A stretch of 64,000 bases of DNA, taken from NCBI GenBank assembly GCA_964036295.1, contig OZ038466.1, positions 9,698,001 through 9,762,000 on the forward strand, read 5' to 3'. Both the position numbers and the translations under genes were made by a program. The stretch is from Plumapathes pennacea. Its lineage: Eukaryota > Cnidaria > Anthozoa > Antipatharia > Myriopathidae. This document shows positions 24,676 to 37,200 of this stretch, piece after piece; position 1 is the stretch's first letter; each line of letters begins with the position of its first letter. Under the pieces are notes generated by a model, which was not told where the DNA came from, did no database searches, and saw only the letters and a program-made list of their open reading frames with translations.

Positions 24676-25830
24676 ATTGTTTTTGTTCTTTTTGTACACT
24701 ATCCGTATGCTCCAGCTACTGCTGTTTTTGTGCCACTTTACCCTGCGTTGCACTGTCTTTTACACTTCCCGTGTTTGTTGTCCTTAACAGAGGATGAATG
24801 ATGGATGCAGCATGCTTGTGATCCAGATGACTGAGCTATAGCAAGAGAGATGTAGCAATGAAGCAACGCAACCCGATACACGAACGTCAAACGAAATGCA
24901 GACGGTTCGAAAGTGACAACAGAACTGAGCAAGCATACACTGAAAAATTTGAGTCTTCCCAACCCATCAAGTCACGACCAAACTGACCAGTCACATGCAG
25001 AAGCGACCAGAGAGCAGATTCGTGTCGGATTCTTTCTCGCTTTCAGTTACGAATCTTCTGACAACGACTACCGCCGCTCATTTGGTTGAAACGTCAATTA
25101 CCAGCGTACAGCCGTTGTAAAGACTGCTCTCACCCGGACGATCACACTACATGAACACTTGATATCCAGTAAAAGGGGTTTATTTTTTATTAACCGAGGA
25201 CACTGTATGACACAAACTCGATGTTGGAACTCGTTTTTCGCGCGCTCTAAAGGTCTGGCAAAAAGAGGGACACATTAGGACCGTTTATTCGAGTACGGCT
25301 TACACAAGACGCGAACTGCTCGTACTATAAATGGTTTGCGATTTCACGTCCAAGGTGAGCCGCGGCTTAGAGAAGAACAGCTCAAAACGGCTTTTTGTGT
25401 CAGTTTCAGCAAGTTGTAACTGTTTATTCGAGAAATGCCGCGATTCGAATCTATGGGCTGATACAGTAGCGATTGCAATGAGAACGCTGACACGCCGTTT
25501 GAAGTATGACTATTTGAGCGCCGCAGAAGTTAGCGAGTCAAGGTCCGTGCAGTTTGAACGAGTTAACCCTTCAGATTTTGCTTAAATGTTGGGTAAAATT
25601 TAGGTCGTTTTGAGGTTCATACAAATCAATCAGACTCTTAAAATATGCGAACGCTATTTGTGCGCTTCTTGATGAAAATGAATTTCAAACTAGAAAACTA
25701 GAAAAGCAACAGTCTCACAAACGTACGCTAAGGAAGGGAGGGACCAGAAATTGCAGCCACGAAGAAACAACTCGAATAGCCCCTTGCATGCCATAATCAT
25801 TATCATAATCATTCGATAAAGGACCGGGAG
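24190..25830. other. Intergenic sequence with no recognisable gene
   Basis: Only short unsupported ORFs are found here, for example an 84-codon frame at 25331-25585. A (GTT)n/(GGT)n microsatellite lies at about 24640-24676. The segment 24420-24530 resembles the dispersed GATTAG/TAAACTTT repeat whose full form is at 41368-41613. I see nothing else. Confidence 0.5.
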
Positions 25831-25885
25831 ACCTGCACACAGCATGTACAGCGGCAAAAGAATACTCAGATACAAGGTCTGAAAG

Positions 25886-26362
25886 TTCAATATTTTATTG
25901 TTATTTCAACCATAACATCTCCAGTACGACTTCATGTAAACCCAGTGCATTTACTAACCTTTATATAAGACTCTGTATAGAGCCACCTTATGGACTTTTA
26001 AAACGTAATAATCGTAACGAGGCTAAATGAAATGTGGGGTATTATATTATAGTAACATATAGTGGGGACAGTAGTGTACGATATATGAAGTACCTACCCT
26101 AAACTTATCATGTAGAGAAACCCTTCAATATTTTATTGTTATTTCAACCATGACATCTCCAGTACGACTTCATGTATAAACCCAGTGCATTTACTAACCT
26201 TTATATAAGACTCTGTATAGAGCCACCTTATGGACTTTTAAAATGTAATAATCGTAACGAGGCTAAATGAAATGTGGGGCATTATATTATAGTAACATAT
26301 AGTGGGGACAATAGTGTACGATATATGAAGTACCTTCCCTACACTTATCATGTAGAGGAACC
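25886..26362. repeat. 238-bp tandem duplication in the left foldback arm
   Basis: Segment 25886-26123 is followed directly by a near-identical copy from 26124. Both begin TTCAATATTTTATTG and end CTTATCATGTAGAG(G/A)AACCC. The ending is the same sequence as the unit of the 44/45-bp minisatellite that follows. Confidence 0.9.
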
Positions 26363-26744
26363 CCTTACAACCCTTCAATTTAAACATAACACTCATGCAG
26401 AGGAACCCCTTACAACCCTTCAATTTAGTCATAAAATTCATGTAGAGGAACCCCTTGCAACCCTTCAATTTAGTCATAAAATTCATGTAGAGGAATCCTT
26501 GCAACCCTTCAATTTAGTCATAAAATTCATGTAGAGGAACCCCTTGCAGCCCTTCAATTTAGTCATAAAATTCATGTAGAGGAATCCTTGCAACCCTTCA
26601 ATTTAGTCATAAAATTCATGTAGAGGAACCCCTTACAGCCCTTCAATTTAGTCATAAAATTCATGTAGAGGAATCCTTGCAACCCTTCAATTTAGTCATA
26701 AAATTCATGTAGAGGAATCCTTGCAACCCTTCAATTTAGTCAAA
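26352..26744. repeat. 44/45-bp minisatellite, nine copies
   Basis: Nine head-to-tail units start GTAGAGGAA and contain CCCTTCAATTTAGTCATAAA. After the first three units, 45-bp units (GGAACCCCTTGCA) alternate with 44-bp units (GGAATCCTTGCA), forming an 89-bp dimer. The last unit runs into AAAAAACTCTTTCGG, which is also found, inverted, at 29396-29412 in the right arm. Confidence 0.95.
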
Positions 26745-29700
26745 AAACTCTTTCGGACCGTTTGAAGCAAGGAGAGTTTTGTTAGGGTTCAGTAGGGGAG
26801 TTTTGTTCTTTAGCTTTGTGAAAATGAAGACAACGCACACTTTTCTTTTATTACACCAACCAAGAGCTTCAAGCGCGCGCGCGCACCAACATTTTATTTT
26901 CACTTCCTCTGCAGTCAAACTTTAAACAAGGCTAACAACTCTACATAGTCTGATCAAACGGAACTCTTCCCTGATGAAGGGTTGATTAAATTTAAAATGT
27001 CAGCGCTTCAGCATTCATAACGCCAATATATTAGCACTCACCGACTAAAGCTAGTTCTCATGTGGAATAGCAATTACTACAAGATCTCTTTTTTAAGACT
27101 GAATTGTTCTGTATCAAAATAGCGCCGACGTCATTTTATGTCGAATTCTTTAATATAAACACCGCACAAAGTGGCTCACTACAAAAACGAAGATCAGTGT
27201 TCATTTTTTAAAGGTTCTGCCATTTATTGTTTCGAGGTTCTACTATCTGTTGTTTGAACTTTAACATAAAAATGACTAAAATTCAAAAACCTCCTGAATA
27301 CTACAAGCGCATGTTATAAAGGTTTACCTGAGATTTTAAAAGTAGAACAGAACATTCTCAGTACACGTGCAAGCTACAGTTCTGCCGTTTATGGCACGTT
27401 TTGCTGCCTGGTTTCCCGGCCTTCCATCCTTGTCGCTTGAAAAGCTCTTCCATTGCTGCATCATGTCATGAATACGTACACCAGGATATCACAACCGCCC
27501 AGTACCAAAGTCATACGGCGAAACTTTGAAGTGCTTCCACCACGCCGTGGTATTGAGTGAAGGGGCGTACCAGGATATTAAGACCGCCAAGAATGAGTCA
27601 CTTTGAATCCACTTTGAAGGGTCCTGGAGAAGGAAAAGGAGTTCGTCCTGGTATTCAGTGAAGAAGCGCACGAGGACATCACAACGGCTGCCAAAGTTAC
27701 GAGTCCAGAGAGCCAAACTTTGAAGTGTTCCGGACGAAGACGAGAAGCAAATGGACGTTCCTTCCACCTCGTGTATTGCAAATGCCGTACACTTGTGAAG
27801 ACTATCGTTACGTCAGTCCCATGGGGACTCTCAGAACCAATCATCTGTTCGAAATATATCAACCGGAATCCTGTGAAATGCGGGCGTTCCGTGAAAAAAC
27901 GAGTGTGGGACTCCCAGAAAGGAACGCCTTTCAGAACGTGCAAATGTGAGCCAATCAAAACATACCAGAAGTCACACTGGCATGGAATACTTGTCTTTGC
28001 TTTTGTGTGCGTGCTTCAAAATAAGAAATTATAGGGCGAAGGTGCACAATATATTTTCAAGCCTTCCAATTGAAGAGGTTGCACATGCACATACGTATAC
28101 ATATACTAGAAATACGATATTCGCAGATATCCCCTTGCCTTGATCCAGAAAAACCCAGCTTAACCTTTACGAAGATGTGTCATACCCTGTGAATTATTAT
28201 TCACAAAAGCAACATATTTTCATGACAGTGTGACTTCTGGTATGTTTGGTTGTGTGACATGCTGTCCATTCTCCCAAGCTCGTTTTGTCACGGGACGCCT
28301 GCATTTCACAGGATTCCGGTTGATGTGTTTGGGACAGTTGATTGGTTCTGTGAGCCCCCATGGGGCTGACGTCACGATAGTTTTCACAAGTTTACGGCAT
28401 TTGTAATACACGAGGTGGAAGACGCGTCCATTTGCCCTTGTCTTCGGCCGAGGCACTTGGTAGCTGTACTTGGCGGTTTTGATATTCTAGTGCGCTGCTT
28501 CACTGAATATCTGTCTGGAGCCCACCGCCATGCAGGAAACTTCAACGTTTGGCCTTCGCGGTTTTGATAACCTGGTACGCTTCTTCACTGAATACCATGA
28601 AGTGGTCCTCGTCTTTCTTACACCGGGACACTTCAAAGTTTGGCGGCGACTTGGTACTTATTGGTTGTTATATCCTTGGTGCACTTCTTCATGACATGAG
28701 GCAGCAAAAGAACTCAAGCGACAGGAATGGAAGGCCATGAAACCTAGTATCAAGACGTGCCATAAACGGCAAAACTGTAGCTTCCACGTGTACTAAAGAT
28801 GTTCTGTTCTACTTCTAAAATCAGTATAAGGTAAATCGGTCTTTGTTATAGCATTCAGGAGCTAGGTTCTCGATTTTGAGTCATTTTTGGTCAAAGTTCG
28901 AACAGCAAAAGACGAATAACAAACCATTAAACAAATGAAGACTCGTTTATAGTTTATAGTCAGTTACTTCATGCGCTGTTTATAGTGAAGAATTCGACAT
29001 TCGTTATTTTTTGATACAGAACAGTGATTTGTATCCGTAAAAAGTACCTTGTGTTATATTATGTAATGGGGCTAATCTATACTGATGAGAGCGAGTTTAG
29101 TCGGGTTGATGTACTCGATATGTACAGTAGGACACGTGGGTTGACGTTTGAAGTTTAATACTTTGCCAGGACAAGGTTCTATTAAGATGGATTATGTATA
29201 GTTGTTAGTTTTATTTATAGTTTGACTGCAGAGAAGGAAAAAATAAAATGTGTTGGTGCGCGCGCGAGAGGAGCTGCCGGATGGCGTAATAAAAGAAAAG
29301 CGCGCGTTATCTTTATTTCCACAAACATAAAGATCAAAACTCCCTATTATGAATCCCAATTAAGCTTACCTCGTGTCAAGTCTTTCATGAAGAGTCCGAA
29401 AGAGTTTTTGGTTTACTTGAAGGGTGCAAGGGGTTCCTCTGTATGAGACATACATGATGGGAGCAGTGAGGCGTCCGTATATGTGAGTCTTACAAGAACA
29501 GACGGCTGGAATATTTCCCTATACGAGAACTGACGTGAAGTAGATGTCCCGGTCCCTTTTTTGGCCATTTCACTATACGTAAAGGGTGAAAGAGGTTCCT
29601 CTGTATGAGACATACATGATAGGTGCAGTGAGACGTCCTTATGTGCAGGCTTACGTTAAGGGCCATTTGAGATGTCCCGTTTCCTTATCAACCACAGTGT

Positions 29701-30224
29701 GCCCCTATACGAGACTTAAATGGGGCGATGATTGCGTCTACTGTTCCTCTTGTTTCGTTGACCAATGGTGCACGACCTCAGAGAGTGCTTACAGTTGCCA
29801 AGGTGAAGCGGGGGAGGGGTTATTATAAAGCGGGCCTATTAGGGCAATTACGGTATTTTACAAAGGACCTACAGGGTGAATTTGTACTGAGTCATGAATA
29901 AAGATTAAGTGGGTGAGGGGGAGGGGAGGGGTTATTATAGAGCGTTATAGAGCAATTACGTAGTCGTACTGAAGGTGTCATGATATTGGCTTGTACTCGT
30001 CATATTAAAATTAACATGATAATGAATGAACAATAAAATCTTGAACTTGCAGACCTTGTATCCGTGTGTTCTTTTTGCTGCTGTGCACGGTGTGTGCAGT
30101 TGCCCGACCCCTTTATAGATATACAGTATATCAATTTGAGGTATCAATTTCATTGAATGATATTCATTAAAATTTCACTGAACATTAGATTTCAAGATGG
30201 TGTCCCACTTGGAGTCTCCAAATA

Positions 30225-30380
30225 GCGCGATACTACAACATTAGCGTCGTGATTATTACCCTCGCAGAGCTCGGGGACAAGCGAAGGTACACAATATAGT
30301 TTCAAGCCTTCCAACTGAAAAGGTTGCACATACATATACATATACATATACATATATATGTATTCATATATGGCTAGTTC
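30225..30380. repeat. Fragment related to the foldback loop region, with ATACAT repeat
   Basis: GCGAAGGTACACAATATAG and TTTCAAGCCTTCCAACTGAA match 28035-28070 closely, and GCTAGTTCTCATGTGGAATAG matches 27050-27070. A (ATACAT)n run lies at 30330-30360. It appears to be a rearranged piece of the neighbouring foldback structure. Confidence 0.65.
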
Positions 30381-30738
30381 TCATGTGGAATAGCAGCCTG
30401 TTCACAAAGAAGACATGTCAGAGAATCATCGTAAAACACTCAGTTTATTCAATAATTCAGAATACATACACCGATACACGATAAAACTTTTGCAGACTCA
30501 CCAAAACTGCTGGAATAATTACTTAATTATGTACAATAGTTTACACCAAATCCACCCAATGTGACGGAGTAATGTTAAAAAGACTGCTGATTATTTTCTT
30601 TTTTACTGATATATTTACACAATATTCTTTACCTCACGTGATGTATGTTGGTAAAGAGAAAATGAAAACAAGGGATTTCCGAAATTCCCGTTCTCCTTGA
30701 GAATATGTACAGACAGTAGTTACGTGTAATCTTTGGGT

Positions 30739-32754
30739 CTAATCTCGACCAAAGAAGAAACTGATTAAGAGACTGGTGCAATTATAGTGCTCATCGTCTT
30801 GGGATTCCTCCTGAAATAAAGCAAATTGTATACTGATAAGACAAGCTAACGAGAAAACCTGTTGACTCGAAGTTTTTTTCTGCAAGCAAAGTGTTCTTTA
30901 AAAAAAATAAAACTGGTGTTGAATGTCTCGATTGTACATTGTACGAGTCAGATTATATCAAATCATTCGAGCACTGAAATTTTCCACACGATGTGTTCTG
31001 ATACGCTGCAAAAAGAATTCAAAAACTTTCGCCCAATCGCAAAAAGCGGCAAAAGGAAAGCAAGTGAAACACAGCAACAAACGAATGGAGGAGGGAGCCG
31101 AACAAGGAAATGTGAGGAAACAGAAGTAAAAACGAGCAAAGAGAGTGATAATACAAACATGCAGCGGTGGAGCATGAACTGACAGAGGTTTTTCACTCCG
31201 GCCTAAAGACAACACGAACTCCTGATAAAGCGAAACAGAAACGAGGCTGAACGCCCAAAACGTAAGAAAAAAGTTGGGGAGAGTATGTCAACTGAACTTG
31301 AACTTGCTGCTGTTTTAAGCTTTTGTGCTGAGTTGCATGGCGAACGCATGGTTTAAACCTCCGGACAAACAGAAATGTTGTACTAAGGTTATACCTCAAA
31401 CTTGTTGCTGGATTCGTTGCTTTCCGCCATGTTGTTCAATTGTTGATCTGCTTTGGCTACGCAGTTTGGCCTGAAACAAATCAGGATGGACACTTATTGT
31501 GTAAGAGATATTGTAAAGATTGATAGTTCAATAAGCCCTCAAAAAATGATCAAGCTATCAGGAGTCAAATTATATGACATATATCCCGTCGAAAAACTGA
31601 ACAACAAAATTTTGGATGGTACCTCTGGGAATGAAGGGATGAACGAGTTTGAGTGGCGAGGGGGGGGGGGGGGGGGGGCACTTGATGACAAGCTTTTCTG
31701 AGGTCGAAATGGTTATTTTTTTCATGTTCAAATGGGCGCATTGTTAAACACGATGTGAAAGTTAGTTTTTAAAACAATTAATTTCCACTCAACGGTTAAT
31801 AGACACTGACAGACAAGTGGATCAGCGTAATTTTCAAGGTGTACGATATTCTCACATAAAACATTTTCACGTTTAAAGACATTATACGTACGTGTTTTCC
31901 TCTGAAGATGGTGAGACTCGGTGAGTTTCTTGGGTAATCTCGGACCCAACGTTCGTACTATTGCTGCAGACTTGGCGTGGGGGGACAATCATGGCGCCTG
32001 GTAGTGGAACTCCGTAGCAAGGCACCGGACGGACGACCTCAGCACAGACGTTCTTAATTGGCTCAGGTGAAATTGGGCGAAACCCACTACTGTCACTTGC
32101 GGGAGGCGGGCTGTTATCACGTGGCGGGACAATCATGGCCCCTGGCAATGGAACTCCGTAACGAGGCACCGGACGGAAGAGTTCAACACTTGGACCCGTA
32201 GATGGCGCAGGTGAAATTGGTCGGAAGACATTAATACTGTCGCCTCCGTGAATCTCGGAGTGTCGTGCAGTTGGGCTTGAAGCTCTCACGCGAGAAACTG
32301 GACGTAAGCCGAAGGTGGGAATTGGGCCATTTTGGCGCGGAGGAACTATCTTGGTTCCTGGGGCTGGAGCTCTGTAGCGCGGCATTGGTCGGATGATTGG
32401 TGCTTGGTGACCAGGCGGGTAGTCAACTATCATCGGAGTTGCAGGAGTCGCAAACGCATTTCGCATTTCGCAATTGGTTGGTGCTGGGCCACGTGGGCAT
32501 GCCCGTGGGAGGGGTGCTGCGGCTGCTGGACGAAATCTCATAGCTCCATACGGGCTTGGGTTTTGCTTCAATGCCACCATATTTGGAGGTGGGAAACCGA
32601 TCAATTGGCATGCGTTTGATGCTGCCATGCGCGGCACTAGGAAGCCTGTGCCTGATACAGACGCGGCGTTAGGCGTGGGAAAGACGACTCTTGGAGTTGC
32701 TGTGGGATCTGCAAATCGCGGAACTTGATGGAAGATTTTGACGCCCGTGTTCAT
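30739..32754 (-). CDS. Proline-rich repeat protein, unrecognised
   Basis: Three coding exons on the minus strand (32754-31892, 31470-31395, 30810-30739) with agreeing splice phases; 336 residues. A likely 5' noncoding exon ends at the GTAAGC donor near 33420. About the first 285 residues are rich in Pro, Arg and Ala and look disordered. Three imperfect repeats are visible at residues 122-140, 194-212 and 242-260, of the form RPVPRYGVPLPGAMIVPPR, separated by (F/L)RPISP-type spacers (about 150-155, 178-183, 225-230). The C-terminus becomes acidic (ESQDDEH) and ends in a short hydrophobic stretch SLLISFFFG. There is no signal peptide and no known catalytic domain. The gene is head-to-head with SRPRA. 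I do not recognise the family. Confidence 0.7.
31660..31680. repeat. Poly(G) tract
   Basis: A run of about 18 G residues in the intron between the first two coding exons of the proline-rich gene. Similar G tracts lie at 48957-48977 and 55386-55402. Confidence 0.95.
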
Positions 32755-33419
32755 GATTGGGTCTTGTTGAATCTTTCTGCAATGATCTGCTGAAAGATGG
32801 TAGATGAATATGGTAAATTAACTTTGAATCATATTATCTTTTATTACCGCCATTGTTATTTACAACCATGTCTGCATGTTTTCAGTTAGGTTTGGAACTG
32901 AAGGATTGAATTTGTGGAAATCAAACTGGATTTGCATACTGTATAAAGGTTATTCCAGGGAGTTTTCCAGCAAATTTAGTTCGGCAATATTTCGCGGCAT
33001 TATGTAGTAAATTCATTTAACCAACAGATGCCACCATCAAAACAGCAAAAGCAAAACCAGAAAGTGGCACTGAACACAAACGGACAGAGATAACTACATC
33101 AGGATAAAACTAGGGTAAAACGTTTTGGAAAGATAAACCACACCTACGCAAAATAGAACAACCGTGGATAGAAAAATGCGGTATGAAGGAACGAATATGC
33201 AAGTTTGAAAACTACCCAAGAACTGTCCGTAAAATAGATATTGGTATTTATACTCTCTAAACTTCAAAGAAAAGTTCAGTCTGGATGGAAATGAAAAAAA
33301 CTACACTGCGAAAAAGACGTACAAACAAAAGATAAATGCCGCATGCTACTGACAGTTTCGATAGAGTTGCATTTGACAAAAGTAACCAGCAACAACGTTA
33401 CAAATGCCCTTTGCTTACC

Positions 33420-34253
33420 TTTTCTGTTGTGTTTTGTTACGGTCTTGATGTATTGGTTGATCTACCGGTGAAAACTTGTTGTATCAGTCTTAGGAAACTT
33501 TCACAATGAATAATACAGCCAACGAAGTGTTAGCTGCAGCGCGCCTTGTGAAAAATTTCTGAAATGTTTGGCGCAACGTTTCGTGACGACAACAATGGGC
33601 GCGCGCGCTGCTGAACTGCTTCCGGTTCAACGACGAATCAGGGCTCATCTTCGAACCGTCAGAAAAAGATGCGATAGAACTGGGGAGGAGAGTTGCGCTA
33701 AGACTTTTTCACTTTTATTGATTCTTAGTCGCGTTACTTTGCTTTTTTTTTTTGCTTTATTTTGCTTTCTTTCTTATCAGCCTTGGTACGGATTATTTAC
33801 TTAATTTCGGAATGTATATCCAGGGCGTACTTTTAAATACTCCTTTTGATACCAAGAGCAACAAGCAGTAGGCTGAGTAGCAATGAGCATGTGATTGGCT
33901 CTGAATGTTATCTCACTATTTAAGTGATTTCCGTGTTCTTCACGATCTGACCACATGATTGCTTTTCATTGCTCTTCCATCTTTTAAATGTAAACTACGC
34001 AATTTTTATAGGGACAAACCACCATCATATCAGCCGCCATTACCTTTTATTGTTGTAATTTACTGTAGCTAGAAATAATTAGTTTTTATCCTATTCTTAG
34101 TCTTCCTGTTTAACTCTGCGCTTTGTTCTATTTTTGAAGGCCCAAGTGCTAACCACCGGAAGTTGAAACTACCGCTGACATACCGGTGTGAACACCAAAG
34201 CGAGGCAAATTTCGCAGTGAGTCATCACACAAGTCAATCTGAGAGTGAAAAAT
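33420..34253. promoter_or_regulatory. Divergent promoter region, proline-rich gene / SRPRA
   Basis: The two genes face away from each other. On the minus side a probable noncoding first exon ends at about 33421 (GAAAAG/GTAAGC). GCGCGCGC at about 33599-33606 marks the most CpG-rich point. The remainder is SRPRA-side 5' sequence up to the ATG at 34254. No TATA box was found. The 78-codon frame at 33568-33804 is not supported by similarity. Confidence 0.4.
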
Positions 34254-37200
34254 ATGTTAGATCTTTTCACGATATTTTCTAAAGGAGGCATTGTTCTCTG
34301 GTGCTTCCAGGGAACGTGCCAGTCCTTCAACTTGCCAGTGAACGAATTAATTCGCAGTGTTATTCTCCAGGTGAGTTTTAGGGAAAGTAAATCGATCATT
34401 AGATTGGCTGTGTTGTCTTCTTCGTTGACATCAAACGAATCGTGTTCAAATTTGTGCTTTTTAGGAGCGTGGTGGAAGTAACTCCTTCAATCATGGCTCC
34501 CTGACCCTGAAGTATAAGCTGGATAACGAGTTTGAGCTTGTATTTGTGGTAAGATTGTGTTGCCTCGATGCTAGAGCGCTCTAATGTACGTAGTGTTAGT
34601 GGTTTTCAATGATATGCACTATAGACTGTAGCTTGTAATATTTATTACAATAAACGAATGGGATAAAATTTAGAATACTACATCTCAAAGCTATTTACAG
34701 TAATTTTAATTCATACAAGTTTTATTCCATATACTAATTTATATATATTTTTGACATCTACCGACAAAATGCATGTTCACGACCACAATATAATAAATTA
34801 TCTAGATTAGTGTCCCTGTCTTTACTTCACAGACATTATTAATCAAGGAAAAAATAGCCATCTGTCTTTTCTTGTAATAAAAGGGAGAACTTAATTCAGT
34901 GGCAGAATCTGATGCCTTTACTGTTTATATTATCTATTTTAGGTGGCTTTTCAGAATGTACTCCAGTTGTCTTATGTTGACAAACTGTTAACTGACATAC
35001 AACTGGAGTTCAGAGATAAGTACAAGGATGACTTGGAGGCTGGGATGATACGTGGCTTTGAATTCAATGAAGAGTTTAACCGTATCCTCAAAGATGTTGA
35101 ATTGGCAAGCAAGGCAGAGGCAAAAGCCAGTAAGAAGATGCGCACATTTGAAGAATCTAAGAAGTCTCAAAAGACAGTGGAATCACTAAAGATTGACAAC
35201 AATAAGGACAAAAATAAGACAAAGAAGAGCAGTGGAAAAAACAAAGAGAAAAATGAACCACAAGAAGGTGAGTCTTCCAGAAGACAATATTATAAAAATT
35301 GTTCGTTATTAAATACTGTAACAAGCTACTGTTCATATATATACATACATATGTATCTTGACTTAACATTGATATGGAGATGCAGAATGCTGTAAGGAAT
35401 GTGCCAGGCAGCACATTCTTTGTGGCATATTTCAGTACATGCAGTCAAACCTCTCCTAATGGACACCTAGCATAATACAGACACCTCTATAAAATGGACA
35501 GTTCTCTTGGTCCTGGTAAATTCCCTAATATCATGTATTTATAAAACCTCTACAATATGGATGATAGGGTAAGGTTAGGACAGGGTAGGGTTGATACTTT
35601 GCTGTAGATAGGACAAAATAGGGTTGGTATATACTGTGCTGTAGCTGACAGGGTAAGGTTGGTACAAAACTTCACAACTGAAATAATCATTTAAAGCACC
35701 ATTGAATGTAAAGTTTTTGGTGTTTGTTTAGAAATCAAGCCAGTGGTGTCAAAGAGCCAGTCAAGTGCCCCTGTATCCAATGACAGCACTGATGAGATGA
35801 TTAGGAGAAACAGGGAAAAGATGATGAAGAAGATGGGAGGAAAAACTACAAAGAGTGCCCCAGTCACCAGGTGATTATTACATGTGCCCTGTCACTTTGA
35901 GTTTGATCCATTAGCATACTGTAACAAAGCATAGCAAATCATCCCTGTGTCCCAAGAACTATCAGGTACATTTAGGTGCTAATAAAATTGTACAGCTCTT
36001 GAAGAAATCAGGTATGAATTTTCAGGTGCACAGGTACTACTGTCTACTTATTCTGGGGCTGATCCAGGATTCTGTGAAGGGTGGGGGATTTGAGTCATAG
36101 TTTGAAGATGCCCTGAAAAGAAAATTTTAGTAAACATTCAGATTTGTATCTTTCATACTGATGACTGAGCCAAAGGGGGATTTGAATGAACCCCCCAAAT
36201 CCCCCCTCTCCCCTTCTGGATCAACCACAGCTATTTACAGTATTTGTATAATTATTGCATGTACTATTATTGCATATGAAATACTATGTATTTAATTATT
36301 ATTAATGTTAACTTTTACTGTTTAACCCAATAGCAAAGGACCAGCATCAGCCCGCAAGGAGAAAAAGAAAGAAGCCCGTATTTGGGATAATGCTGGCACT
36401 TCCAGAGATACCAAGACTCTGGATTTCAGTGATGCTAATGGCAAGGAGTCTAATGGACACACTGATGTACAGGAAGACTTAGAACCAATGGTGAGGATAT
36501 AATTATTATTATATATAGTATGGAAGACAGTTGATTTTAGAATTAAAGTACAGTCAACTCTCTCTAAGTGGACACCTCTCTAAAGCAGACACCTCTTTAA
36601 GGTGGACACAGCATCCTTGCTGATTTTCACCTGTGTCTCTGTACCTGGACTCTCTCTAAAGCAAGCAACCTCTCTAAGGTGGACACTAAATCAAGTCCCA
36701 AGGGTTTCTGCCTTAGAGAGAGTTCACTGTATTAATATACTGTAATTATCCACTACATCACTTGCACATTTTTTCTTGAGTTTTATTTGACCTTTGGAGT
36801 GAAAGGGTTATTTAATTTCAAGGTTTGGTCAGAGGCAATAACCTCAAGTACAGTATCATATTAGTACACAGTAATTCTAGTTTGCAGCACGCTGCATTGA
36901 ATTCACCAAATGCTTAACCCTTTCACTCCCAAAAGTGATCAACTTCAATGTCTCCTACCAGAGATATATCATAAAGTATGGAGAATTTGGCATTTGATAC
37001 CTTGTTCAAATGACAGCTGAAAAACATAAATTCTCTTTTCATCACTCATACATTTTCTTATTTTATGATTGGGAAAATTTGTATTTTGAGCTTGGGAGTG
37101 AAAGGGTTAACTTTTATAACGGGACTGTCCTTGGTGGCACCCCTATAATTATTATAATTTATTGCATTTGTCAGCGTTCCATGGTAGGCTCCATGCGTGG

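Larger units (their letters stand above)
25833..30099. mobile_element. 4.3-kb foldback-type inverted-repeat structure
   Basis: Two arms of about 2.1 kb are inverted relative to each other around a loop at roughly 27985-28224. The outer tips are CTGCACAC at 25833 and GTGTGCAG at 30092-30099. Matching blocks at increasing depth include GATACAAGGTCTG near 25871 with its complement near 30050, a GCGCGC-rich block with CTCTGCAGTCAAA at about 26875-26925 paired with 29222-29275, TTTATGGCACGT near 27390 with its complement near 28755, and TCACACTGGCATGG-side sequence at 27957-27985 paired with 28224-28245. The arms differ by many substitutions and by unequal tandem expansion. No transposase was seen. 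It may be a Foldback-like element or an old inverted duplication. Confidence 0.7.

Noticed and set aside
27489-28456. Several ORFs with a similar product on opposite strands
   Set aside because: They are the two inverted arms of the foldback structure read in the same frame. Stops and frameshifts differ between arms, so coding conservation is not supported.
32332-32728. Plus-strand ORFs opposite the proline-rich gene
   Set aside because: They are antisense shadows of a GC-rich repeat coding exon. The minus-strand model has consistent splice sites.
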